Shown: positions 1 to 5,523 of the stretch, piece by piece
Position numbering within the stretch: the stretch's first letter is position 1
Layout: every line of letters begins with the position of its first letter
Translations under genes and position numbers: made by a program
Notes under the pieces: model-generated
Told to the model about the DNA's origin: nothing
The model's database searches: none
Seen by the model: the letters and a program-made list of their open reading frames with translations, nothing else
Virus record (IMG/VR): IMGVR_UViG_3300021197_000883
Coordinates: 1-24,780 of that record
Reading direction: 5' to 3' (one strand)
Source of the DNA: a virus
Length of the DNA: 24,780 bases

Positions 1-15
1 GTATTAAGATAATAA

Positions 16-39
16 AAAAGCCCAATTAAAAGGGCTTTT
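16..39. terminator. Bidirectional intrinsic terminator-like hairpin
   Basis: AAAAGCCC (16-23) pairs perfectly with GGGCTTTT (32-39) around an 8-base loop. Read on the minus strand the stem runs into a T-rich tract (bases 14-19). On the plus strand it is followed by TTTTGTTTAT. It could back up the hairpin at 116-141 for the minus-strand operon and also end a plus-strand unit entering from the left. Confidence 0.6.
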
Positions 40-115
40 GTTTATCGCTATTAGGTTGTAAAGTATTACAGATTGTATATTAGTTTTAATTCCGTATCAA
101 TAGAATTATAGAAAT

Positions 116-141
116 AAAAAAGGGCTTAATTAAAAGCCCTT
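116..141 (-). terminator. Intrinsic terminator of the leftward operon
   Basis: AAGGGCTT (120-127) and AAGCCCTT (134-141) form a perfect 8-bp stem with a 6-base loop. On the minus strand it is followed at once by a run of six T (116-121). It lies about 20 bases beyond the stop of the last leftward gene, where a terminator is expected. Bases 42-115, between the two hairpins, show nothing recognisable. Confidence 0.75.
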
Positions 142-161
142 AAATTTAGATCTATTGTTAG

Positions 162-356
162 TTATTGAATACCGATTATCTTAGTATTAAAAAGTTTATT
201 ATTTTTCCAAATAATACCTATTATGGCTTTGTCATTTGGAAAGGCTTTTTTATATTTTTTAAAAGTTTGATATTCTTTTCTAACTAAAGCTTTAATATAT
301 TTGTCATATACTTTTTTATCTATTTCAAGAATTATTTTATTGTTTTTTGTATTCAT
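162..356 (-). CDS. Hypothetical 64-aa basic protein
   Basis: This short lysine- and isoleucine-rich protein has no motif I recognise. It is the last gene of the leftward operon, 12 bases after the Gp88-like gene, and is followed directly by a strong terminator hairpin. The ATG has an AGGA about 10 bases upstream on its strand. The size, basic character and position fit a phage accessory gene. The reading frame looks real because of operon position and spacing, but no function can be proposed. Confidence 0.6.
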   Translation of the reverse strand: MNTKNNKIILEIDKKVYDKYIKALVRKEYQTFKKYKKAFPNDKAIIGIIWKNNKLFNTKIIGIQ

Positions 357-368
357 AATATTATTATC

Positions 369-1088
369 CTATTGTTTAATTACAAAACCATCATTAGTAA
401 AAACTTCTTTACGACCCTTTATTTTTTTATGAGTTAATCCTACAACTACATTTTTTTGATCTAAGAATCTTAAATCGGTTTCATCACCATTAATAACTTT
501 GAAACCTTTATACACCTTTGGAAGATATTTTTCGAAAACAACTGAAACATTACCACCATTATTTAAATTTTCTAATACCTGTAATTGATTATCTTCTTTT
601 CTTGAATAAGTTAAATAATAATTATTCGGAAGATCACCATTTAAAAAATTAGTATATTTTTTATCTAATACGGTGTAATCATAAAATTGAATATCTGGAA
701 AACTTTCAAAAATGTTTAATCCATCATCAAATTTATAATTTTCATATTGTAGATCGCTAGTACCATTTAATCTAATGCAAGGTATAAAACCATTTTTTTT
801 AGATCTATTAATAAATAATTTAATTTCATGTTTAAGTTGATTCATAAAATTAACTCGATCTTCAAAGTATCTTTTAGTTTTTATAATCCTTGCATTTTGA
901 GTAAATTTAAAACCACCAAAACCAGAAAAAAATAAACATAATTCCGAGCATTCTTTTGAAGCTTGTGCGCATACATTGTAGCCACTTTGGTTGTGACTGG
1001 CCATATAGATAATAGCGGTCTTGTATTTAAGTTTTTCACCTTTAGTTGTTTTAGCGTTATCTTCACCTAGTATTTTTTGAGTTTTCAT
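369..1088 (-). CDS. Gp88-like phage protein with an N-terminal cysteine cluster
   Basis: The 239-aa protein matches my memory of the phage Gp88-like family (mycobacteriophage gene product 88 type), which has no established biochemical role. Visible landmarks, in family order, are a cysteine cluster (C40, C47, C51) that might bind a metal, RLNGTSD near residues 107-112, FYDYT near 135, an SR motif near 162, a VVF segment near 183, and a GDETDLRFLD block near 200-210. The start codon overlaps the stop of the upstream 46-aa gene in an ATGA arrangement, suggesting translational coupling. The gene lies in a leftward operon apart from the replication genes, as phage host-takeover genes often do, but that role is only inference. 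Family assignment is from recalled motif order, not a search. Confidence 0.65.
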   Translation of the reverse strand: MKTQKILGEDNAKTTKGEKLKYKTAIIYMASHNQSGYNVCAQASKECSELCLFFSGFGGFKFTQNARIIKTKRYFEDRVNFMNQLKHEIKLFINRSKKNGFIPCIRLNGTSDLQYENYKFDDGLNIFESFPDIQFYDYTVLDKKYTNFLNGDLPNNYYLTYSRKEDNQLQVLENLNNGGNVSVVFEKYLPKVYKGFKVINGDETDLRFLDQKNVVVGLTHKKIKGRKEVFTNDGFVIKQ

Positions 1089-1225
1089 TTTTTAACCTCT
1101 ATTAGTTTAATTTGCTTATTAATATAATCATTAACCCTTGACCACATAAACGGGTCAATACATCGCTTTTGATTGAGTTTATTATTAACAAAACTTTGTA
1201 AAAATTTTAGTGTTATTAAATCCAT
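1085..1225 (-). CDS. Small 46-aa hypothetical protein
   Basis: This short gene was found by reading the minus strand between the Gp88-like gene and the intergenic region. It has a strong G-rich ribosome binding site (GGGGGG, 7 bases before the ATG). Its TGA stop overlaps the ATG of the Gp88-like gene, and its own ATG overlaps the TAA of the preceding 46-aa gene. These overlaps are the main evidence that it is translated. The peptide is basic with a CIDPFMW segment at about residues 22-28. No family is recognised. Confidence 0.6.
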   Translation of the reverse strand: MDLITLKFLQSFVNNKLNQKRCIDPFMWSRVNDYINKQIKLIEVKK

Positions 1226-1365
1226 TATTTAACCCCCCTTTTTTTAATTCCTAAAATTCTCATATATATAGGAAAAAATATCATTGAAAAAATAACAAAT
1301 GAAAAAAGTATTCCAAAAAAGAATATTAGTAAATGAACTATCACACTATTAAAAATTAATTCCAT
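1225..1365 (-). CDS. Small 46-aa single-pass membrane protein
   Basis: This is the first gene of the leftward operon. The peptide begins MELIFNSVIV and has a very hydrophobic, Phe/Ile-rich segment over about residues 8-36, then a basic tail ending KKRGVK, consistent with one membrane span and a cytoplasmic basic C-terminus. An AGAGG lies about 7 bases before the ATG on the minus strand. The TAA stop overlaps the next ATG. A membrane role is inferred from hydrophobicity alone; the specific function is unknown. Confidence 0.6.
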   Translation of the reverse strand: MELIFNSVIVHLLIFFFGILFSFVIFSMIFFPIYMRILGIKKRGVK

Positions 1366-1386
1366 TTTTATACCTCTATAGTTAAT

Positions 1387-1400
1387 TGTCAAAATTGACA
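1387..1400. promoter_or_regulatory. Inverted repeat upstream of the leftward operon
   Basis: TGTCAA-AA-TTGACA is a perfect 6-bp inverted repeat about 22 bases upstream of the first leftward start codon. On the minus strand a TATTAT element sits just upstream, so the repeat would lie near the transcription start of the leftward promoter. It is a plausible operator; the TTGACA could also serve as a -35 element. No protein can be assigned. Confidence 0.35.
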
Positions 1401-1478
1401 TAAATAATAATACAGTAAAAAAATACCTTTAAAGCCTTATATATACTTTTGAATCACCAAAGGATTTATGATTAGATC

Positions 1479-1521
1479 TAACAATTTTTTTAATTGTTAA
1501 CTGTAAGTTTACAATTTACAG
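1479..1521. repeat. Adjacent inverted repeats
   Basis: TAACAATT (1479-1486) and AATTGTTA (1492-1499) are perfect arms around five T. Immediately after, CTGTAA (1501-1506) pairs with TTACAG (1516-1521), and nested inside is TGTAA-GT-TTACA (1502-1513). Two dyads in 43 bases of non-coding DNA suggest protein binding or cruciform structure in the divergent control region. Confidence 0.5.
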
Positions 1522-1570
1522 GATCAGAAAATTTCCAATCAAAAACTAACTGGCTTACTTTAAATAGTAG

Positions 1571-1609
1571 TTTGTACAATAGCAATTTGTACAATAGCAA
1601 TTTGATCAA
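1571..1609. repeat. Iteron-like tandem repeat of 15 bp
   Basis: TTTGTACAATAGCAA occurs twice without gap (1571-1585, 1586-1600), and a degenerate third unit follows. Each unit contains a palindrome of form TTGNNCAA: TTGTACAA at 1572 and 1587, TTGATCAA at 1602, so three dyads at exact 15-bp spacing. The array is bracketed by TAGTAG (1565-1570) and CTACTA (1616-1621). Such arrays bind replication initiators or repressors; which one is not decided here. Confidence 0.6.
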
Positions 1610-1651
1610 CAAAAGCTACTACAGGCCTTGCCAGGATTGGGCGGCAGTCAT

Positions 1652-1688
1652 TTAACCTATGGTTAAAAACTCTATAACCTATGGTTAT
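1652..1688. promoter_or_regulatory. Twin operator-like palindromes
   Basis: TTAACCTATGGTTAA (1652-1666) and ATAACCTATGGTTAT (1674-1688) share the core TAACCTATGGTTA with perfect arms and the same TAT centre. Their centres are 22 bp apart, about two helical turns, so a dimeric protein would bind both on the same face. They lie just upstream of the early promoter candidate, as phage operators usually do. The cognate regulator is unknown; the ribbon-helix-helix protein at 10552 is one candidate. Confidence 0.6.
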
Positions 1689-1706
1689 TAATTTATCGTT
1701 CTACAC

Positions 1707-1735
1707 TTTAGGTTTGCTTTTTAGATCAATATAAT
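1707..1735 (+). promoter_or_regulatory. Candidate early promoter
   Basis: A perfect TATAAT (1730-1735) follows a weak -35 TTTAGG (1707-1712) with a 17-bp spacer. The expected start near 1742 coincides with the base of the leader hairpin before the first rightward gene. The weak -35 next to operator-like palindromes suggests activation or repression by a bound protein. Confidence 0.5.
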
Positions 1736-1741
1736 TTATAC

Positions 1742-1773
1742 TTAACACATCCCAATAAACTGTTGGGTGTTAA
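1742..1773 (+). promoter_or_regulatory. 5' leader hairpin of the early transcript
   Basis: TTAACA (1742-1747) pairs with TGTTAA (1768-1773), and CCCAA (1751-1755) pairs with TTGGG (1763-1767). The 11-bp stem has a 3-base bulge and a 7-base loop. It begins at the predicted transcription start and ends just before the AGAGG ribosome binding site, so it may protect the 5' end or tune translation of the first early gene. Confidence 0.5.
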
Positions 1774-1789
1774 CTAAGAGGAAAAAATT

Positions 1790-2206
1790 ATGAAAACTAA
1801 ATATAACATTACAGAAATAAACCCAAAAACTATTAAACAAGTTCGCCAGATGATTAAAGATTCATTGTCAGTTATTATGGAAGATAACAACCTAAGATTT
1901 GAATTAGGTAATGCGACTTATGATGATGACTCATTTAAGTTTACTGGTTTCAGAATCTCACTTGCTGATGCTTTAACTCCAGAGCAAAAAACTTTAAAAC
2001 AAATAATAGACATGAGAAGAAAAGCTGATTGGTTAAAAACAATTGACGATACTAAGATTGCTTGGGATAGAAGTGTTGCTTACAAGTTAGTTGGTTATAA
2101 ATCTCGTGCTAGAAAAAAGCCTTGGGTTATTGAGGGTGTTGAAAATGGTCAACAGTATGTCGCATCAGATTCTATAGTTGAAAGAATGTTTGGGGAGGAA
2201 GAGTAA
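1790..2206 (+). CDS. Hypothetical early phage protein, 138 aa
   Basis: This is the first rightward gene, with AAGAGG a short distance before the ATG and a leader hairpin upstream. The protein has a helical, basic N-terminus (residues 1-30) and a middle segment (about 36-58) in which YDDDSFKFTGFRIS resembles a pattern I have seen in uncharacterised phage proteins. The C-terminal half has KLVGYKSRARKKPWVIE (about 99-115), reminiscent of small beta-barrel-like ends in such proteins. Its TAA stop overlaps the next ATG by one base. No enzyme motif is visible. Position suggests early expression; the function is unknown. Confidence 0.7.
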   Translation: MKTKYNITEINPKTIKQVRQMIKDSLSVIMEDNNLRFELGNATYDDDSFKFTGFRISLADALTPEQKTLKQIIDMRRKADWLKTIDDTKIAWDRSVAYKLVGYKSRARKKPWVIEGVENGQQYVASDSIVERMFGEEE

Positions 2207-2445
2207 TGAATATTGTTGACAAATTATGGAATGTTGTTTTAGCCAATAAAAATAAAAGCAATAATTTATTTATAATTGCATCAGAAGGTAAATGGACTGA
2301 TACATCTTGTGATATGTGTGTTGATGATATGTTTACAGTTATTGACTGGATTGAAAATAAATATACTAATAAAACTATTAAGAAAAATTTTGGTCAAGTT
2401 AGTTTACATTCACAACTTGAAACTTACTATAAGGAGCAATCATAA
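2206..2445 (+). CDS. Hypothetical 79-aa protein
   Basis: The ATG overlaps the TAA of the upstream gene, and GGGGAGGAAGAG just before it is a strong ribosome binding site. The stop likewise overlaps the start of the methyltransferase gene. The protein is small and mixed in composition, with a CDMC pair near residues 35-38 and no recognisable domain. Tight one-base overlaps on both sides support a real, translationally coupled gene between an early gene and the DNA methyltransferase. No function can be assigned. Confidence 0.65.
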   Translation: MNIVDKLWNVVLANKNKSNNLFIIASEGKWTDTSCDMCVDDMFTVIDWIENKYTNKTIKKNFGQVSLHSQLETYYKEQS

Positions 2446-3353
2446 TGAAAACAGTACTTAGTCTTTTTGATGGTATTTCTGGAACACAAGTTGCCTTAAA
2501 TCGTTTAGGTGTAAAGGTTGGCAAATACTATGCCTCAGAGATTGATAAATTCCCAATTTCAATTACTCAAAAGAATTATCCAAACACAATTCAATTAGGT
2601 TCAGTTACTGACTGGCAAGATTGGGATATCGATTGGGCTTCTATTGATTTAGTGGTTGGTGGATTTCCATGCCAGTCTTGGAGTGTTGCAGGATTAGGTC
2701 TAGGCGATAAAGATAAGAGAGGAATGTTATTCTGGACAATGCTAGATGTTATGAAAAAAGTATTAGCCAATAACCCTCAAGCAAAATTCCTAATGGAAAA
2801 TGTTCGCATGAAAAAATCGTTTGAGGATTACATAACTTTTCATACTGAAGAGGCACTTGGTAAGGTCAATAAACATTTGATTAATTCAGCACTTGTTTCA
2901 GCCCAAAATCGTAAGAGATTTTATTGGACTAACATCGAGGGTATCAAGCAACCAGAAGATCAAGGATTAGTACTTGCTGACATTCTTATGGATGGTCATG
3001 TTGTATCTAATAGACCTTGTGAAAAAGTATTAATAGTTCCAGAAGCTACTAAGAAAGGTTATACAGAAATACAAGATGGCGATTGTTTCGATGCCACATT
3101 TCCTACTAGCAAAACTAGAAGAGGTAGAAATATGAAATATAAAAGCAATTGTCTTACAGCTACTAATTATGAATACATGAGATACGAACATCCTACCTAT
3201 AGAAAGCTACGACCTTGCGAATGTGAGGCTTTACAAACATTTCCAATAGGATATACAGAGGGTATATCAAATAGTCAAAGGTACAAATGTTTAGGCAATT
3301 CGTTTACAGTTTCCGTTATACAACACATACTTAGCAATGCTTTTAGTTCATAG
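2445..3353 (+). CDS. DNA (cytosine-5-)-methyltransferase
   Basis: This is a 302-aa C5-cytosine methyltransferase that transfers a methyl group from S-adenosylmethionine to cytosine in DNA. Canonical motifs are visible in order: FDGISG at 8-13 (motif I, SAM binding), GGFPCQSWS at 72-80 with catalytic C76 (motif IV), ENV at 118-120 (motif VI), QNRKRFYW at 154-161 (motif VIII), a variable target-recognition region at about 165-260, and LGNSF at 283-287 (motif X/IX end). The length and the YYASEID pattern near residue 30 resemble the compact phage and DNMT3-like group. AAGGAG precedes the start. No restriction enzyme gene is next to it, so it is likely an orphan enzyme that protects or marks phage DNA. 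The target sequence cannot be read from the protein. Confidence 0.95.
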   Translation: MKTVLSLFDGISGTQVALNRLGVKVGKYYASEIDKFPISITQKNYPNTIQLGSVTDWQDWDIDWASIDLVVGGFPCQSWSVAGLGLGDKDKRGMLFWTMLDVMKKVLANNPQAKFLMENVRMKKSFEDYITFHTEEALGKVNKHLINSALVSAQNRKRFYWTNIEGIKQPEDQGLVLADILMDGHVVSNRPCEKVLIVPEATKKGYTEIQDGDCFDATFPTSKTRRGRNMKYKSNCLTATNYEYMRYEHPTYRKLRPCECEALQTFPIGYTEGISNSQRYKCLGNSFTVSVIQHILSNAFSS

Positions 3354-3376
3354 ATTTGATACCAAAAGCGTATAAT
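3347..3376 (+). promoter_or_regulatory. Candidate internal early promoter
   Basis: A perfect TATAAT (3371-3376) is preceded by TTCATA (3347-3352) with an 18-bp spacer, in the 45-base gap after the methyltransferase gene. It could start a separate transcript for the genes from 3399 onwards. The -35 match is only four of six. Confidence 0.45.
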
Positions 3377-3398
3377 ATTAACCAACAGAGGAACCATT

Positions 3399-3719
3399 AT
3401 GGATTATAACCAATCACTATTAAATGCTCGTTACAATCAAGATGATAAAAATGAGCATGTCTATACAATCTTTGAGCATGAACTTGCTAGAGATCTACAC
3501 ACTTACAAACCACATGAGAGGCAAAGTATAAATGCCCTCGAAAAGTTTATTTTATATGCTAAAGAAATTTACGCAGAATTTGAAATGTCTGGCGATGTCT
3601 GGGATTTTTCAAATGAAGTAGTAGAGGCTACTGAAAATGCAATTATAACTTGCAATGAGTGGGATAAACAAAAACACACTAATGTTAAACATTTTAATGG
3701 AGGAAATTATTATGGGTAG
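3399..3719 (+). CDS. Hypothetical 106-aa protein
   Basis: The start has a clear AGAGGA ribosome binding site and lies just after a promoter candidate. The protein is acidic and predicted mostly helical, with a stretch rich in Glu, Ala and Tyr at about residues 45-80 and a Gly/Tyr-rich end (GGNYYG). No motif is recognised. Its end overlaps the start of the next gene by 8 bases. It lies between the methyltransferase and the single-strand annealing protein, so an early accessory role is likely but not specified by sequence. Confidence 0.65.
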   Translation: MDYNQSLLNARYNQDDKNEHVYTIFEHELARDLHTYKPHERQSINALEKFILYAKEIYAEFEMSGDVWDFSNEVVEATENAIITCNEWDKQKHTNVKHFNGGNYYG

Positions 3720-3912
3720 GATGAGCGATTTACATTTAGAGTTAGAAGAACTTGGTTTACTGGATGAGGAACAGAATTATCCTACACCAGATGAAATGCC
3801 AACAACAGGTCTAATTGACGATTGTAAGAAGATTGTTGATTTGGGCGAACAAATGAATACTGAGAAAATTAACTACTCATTTAGGAGTATTTTTGGGAGT
3901 CCAGATGGATAA
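3712..3912 (+). CDS. Hypothetical 66-aa acidic protein
   Basis: I chose the ATG at 3712 rather than an in-frame ATG at 3655, because ATGGAGGAAA, a near-ideal ribosome binding site, lies just before it and the upstream extension overlaps the previous gene heavily. The protein begins MGRMSDLHLELEELG and is strongly acidic in its first half. No family is recognised. The binding-site sequence is also perfectly complementary over 10 bases to the loop of the structured RNA at 9174-9305, which makes this gene a possible target of that RNA. Confidence 0.6.
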   Translation: MGRMSDLHLELEELGLLDEEQNYPTPDEMPTTGLIDDCKKIVDLGEQMNTEKINYSFRSIFGSPDG

Positions 3913-4117
3913 TGAAATTGAACTAATAGATTTAGAGTCTATGACTTTTTATTTTAAGCTAGGTGAATATCCAGATTTAGATAGTGCATCTGTAAGAAGT
4001 GCAAAGTATAAAGATGGAACAATTTTGACTAAGGAAGATAAGATTAGATTTAAGGAAGATTACCCCGAATCCTTTTATCAACTCTTATGGGATTTTATCG
4101 GTCAATATGGAAGATAG
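3905..4117 (+). CDS. Hypothetical 70-aa protein
   Basis: The ATG at 3905 follows GGGAG with a 5-base gap; an in-frame TTG at 3893 is an alternative with its own AGGAG. The gene overlaps the end of the previous one by 8 bases. The protein is acidic with aromatic-rich patches (FYFKLGEYPDL near 15-25 and FYQLLWDFIGQYGR at the end). No domain is recognised. Tight packing and good initiation signals support coding. Confidence 0.6.
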   Translation: MDNEIELIDLESMTFYFKLGEYPDLDSASVRSAKYKDGTILTKEDKIRFKEDYPESFYQLLWDFIGQYGR

Positions 4118-4143
4118 GGGTTTAACTAACAGAGGTAATTTAT

Positions 4144-4776
4144 ATGTCTACTAATCGAGAGAGGTTGAACACACTCTATAAAAAGTTCGGTTTAGAAACG
4201 GAAGATACTTTTAAACATCAACACTACACTATCTTAACTCGAAGTGGTATTGAGAAAGTCCAGAGAGGTGCTAATATTAAAGTTCACTATGAGGTAATCA
4301 AATGTGAGCCAGATTTTTCTTGTGTTAAAGCTTTTGCTACAATGAATGATTCAGAGATTGAAACTTTCGGATCTTGTAAGCGAGGTAAAGGTGGTGATGG
4401 AAACACCATATCTTGGTATGTAATGGAAATTGCAGAAAAGAGGGCCATGTCTAGAGCAGTCTTAAAACTGGCTGGTCTATACGAACTTGGACATATGGGT
4501 GAGGATGAATCAGAGTCCTTTAAAGCACCAACAAGGAGCCAACAAACAGGTACTGAGGTCAATAGGTTAATAACGGAATTAAAGAGTCCTAACTGCTCCC
4601 TGGATAGAGCAAAACAAATAATGGCTGACATGCAAGAGCGTGAATCAGAAAGTCCTAACTCACCTTGGGGAGCCGTTATCGATGTTGCTATGAATCAGTT
4701 TGGTGATGAGTTTTATTCCAGAGGTGATGATTTACTAGAAGACGATCTAGAACCATCTAGGTTTAAACCTATTTAA
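4144..4776 (+). CDS. Probable single-strand DNA annealing protein (Rad52/Erf/Sak-like)
   Basis: The 210-aa protein resembles a group of phage proteins thought to be single-strand annealing recombinases. Visible features are FKHQHYTILTRSGIEK at about 23-38, a beta-rich centre, and the helical signature AEKRAMSRAVLKLAGLYELG at 97-116, which is typical of that group. The C-terminal third is variable and acidic, ending near residue 205 with DDLEPSRF. These proteins anneal complementary single strands coated by SSB, for recombination and replication restart. The SSB-like gene lies immediately downstream and a RusA resolvase follows later in the same unit, which fits. The AGAGG before the ATG supports the start. 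Distant homology is judged from motif memory, so alternative DNA-binding roles remain possible. Confidence 0.6.
   Translation: MSTNRERLNTLYKKFGLETEDTFKHQHYTILTRSGIEKVQRGANIKVHYEVIKCEPDFSCVKAFATMNDSEIETFGSCKRGKGGDGNTISWYVMEIAEKRAMSRAVLKLAGLYELGHMGEDESESFKAPTRSQQTGTEVNRLITELKSPNCSLDRAKQIMADMQERESESPNSPWGAVIDVAMNQFGDEFYSRGDDLLEDDLEPSRFKPI
4759..4770. repeat. Perfect 12-bp palindrome AGGTTTAAACCT
   Basis: This palindrome lies in the last codons of the annealing-protein gene, just upstream of the structured leader before the SSB-like gene. Its AACCTAT edge matches half of the operator core at 1652-1688. It may be a regulatory site or chance in AT-rich DNA. Confidence 0.3.
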
Positions 4777-4930
4777 TAAAATTAGCAGGGGTTGACTTTC
4801 CAATGTTAATCGGTTGAATACCATCCCTCGTTAAGGCATTTATGTCTTTTGGTATTTGGTCGTTAAGTTGAGAATAAGTCTGGTGCTTGGGTCTACCATA
4901 AGTGACCCTTTAATTAACTAAGGAAATAAA
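4777..4930 (+). promoter_or_regulatory. Structured 5' leader upstream of the SSB-like gene
   Basis: This is a 154-base non-coding stretch in an otherwise packed operon. By eye it folds into a long bulged hairpin: TTT at 4797-4799 with GAA at 4872-4874 (one G-T pair), CAATGTTAA (4801-4809) with TTAAGTTG (4863-4870), then AATACCA (4817-4823) with TGGTATT (4850-4856), then AAGGCA (4833-4838) with TGTCTT (4843-4848). A second hairpin pairs GGGTC (4889-4893) with GACCC (4904-4908) and is followed by TTTAATT. TCGTTAAG also occurs twice. It could be an autoregulatory leader or a small RNA. No known riboswitch class is recognised. Confidence 0.45.
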
Positions 4931-5188
4931 ATGAGCGAATATGACAATACTAATAAGGGTGCTATTTGGAAAAACGACAATAGCAATCCTAATGCTCCTC
5001 AATACAAAGGTACACTTAATGTAGATGGGGAAGACTATCAGATCTCTGCTTGGAGGAATACAACTGAAAACACCAAAGCACCAGTTCTGAGATTTCAAGT
5101 ACAAAAGCCATCAAGTATGCCTAACATACCTAAACCAAATAATGATAGACCTTTGGGTGATGTGGGCGATGATGATGTGCCGTTTTAA
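4931..5188 (+). CDS. SSB-like protein with a DDDVPF C-terminal tip
   Basis: This 85-aa protein ends in DDDVPF (80-85), which nearly equals the DDDIPF tip by which bacterial SSB recruits replication and repair partners. The N-terminal part (NKGAIWKN at 8-15, YKGTLNVDG at 25-33, ISAWR at 38-42, FQVQKP at 55-60) resembles the small beta-rich DUF736-like phage proteins more than a classical OB-fold SSB. A flexible Pro/Asn linker (61-76) connects core and tip. It follows the annealing-protein gene and precedes initiator-like genes. I infer a phage single-stranded-DNA-binding protein that docks host partners through its tip. The start has AAGGAAA before it. The core fold is the less certain part. 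Confidence 0.65.
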   Translation: MSEYDNTNKGAIWKNDNSNPNAPQYKGTLNVDGEDYQISAWRNTTENTKAPVLRFQVQKPSSMPNIPKPNNDRPLGDVGDDDVPF

Positions 5189-5515
5189 ATGTTAACACTT
5201 GATCCAGAAACCCCCATCATTAATGTTGATGGGGTAGAGTTCATGAGAAATAATCTTATTGGTTGGGAGCATAGACTAGTTCGTGTTTATACTCTGGACG
5301 ATAAAACCAAGGTGACTGTTAAGATGGTTGCAGATTTTTTAGGATGTACTAATACTTGTGCCAGATCTAGACTAACGAAATATTCTGATCCGAAAATTAT
5401 TTATCGAGTTATTTTAAATAGAAAAACTAGAGAGCCTCGATTTAAAGTTCCGAAAGAAATGATTGATAGCCATGAATGGTACAAAGACCCTTTAACTAAA
5501 TTAATGCTTAAATAG
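5189..5515 (+). CDS. Putative helix-turn-helix DNA-binding protein
   Basis: The 108-aa protein has a segment at about 44-67 (KMVADFLGCTNTCARSRL) whose spacing resembles a helix-turn-helix, followed by a basic region. The frame opens directly after the SSB-like stop. The first ATG has no clear ribosome binding site, so translation may couple to the upstream gene, or a downstream ATG at 5243 may be used. It lies directly before the initiator-like and helicase genes, so it may be the DNA-recognition half of a replication initiator. That role is inferred from context only. Confidence 0.55.
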   Translation: MLTLDPETPIINVDGVEFMRNNLIGWEHRLVRVYTLDDKTKVTVKMVADFLGCTNTCARSRLTKYSDPKIIYRVILNRKTREPRFKVPKEMIDSHEWYKDPLTKLMLK

Positions 5516-5523
5516 GAGTTATT

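Larger units (their letters stand above)
1366..1789. other. Divergent intergenic control region, possible replication origin
   Basis: These 424 bases carry no convincing gene and separate the leftward operon from the rightward early genes. They hold inverted repeats at 1387-1400, 1479-1499 and 1501-1521, a tandem 15-bp repeat at 1571-1609 flanked by TAGTAG and CTACTA, a locally G+C-rich stretch at 1621-1650, two near-identical operator-like palindromes at 1652-1688, a promoter candidate at 1707-1735 and a leader hairpin at 1742-1773. This density of dyads and iterons next to replication genes is typical of a phage regulatory or origin region. Which of the two it is cannot be told from sequence alone. 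Confidence 0.65.

Noticed and set aside
1571-1609. CRISPR-like repeat
   Set aside because: The 15-bp units are contiguous, without spacers, and there are fewer than three copies.
4287-4631. 114-aa minus-strand open frame
   Set aside because: It lies wholly inside the annealing-protein gene, has no ribosome binding site, and no neighbour on its strand.
4784-4830. tRNA-like stretch (GGTTGAATACC resembling a T-arm)
   Set aside because: No acceptor stem, anticodon arm or matching 3' end could be formed around it.
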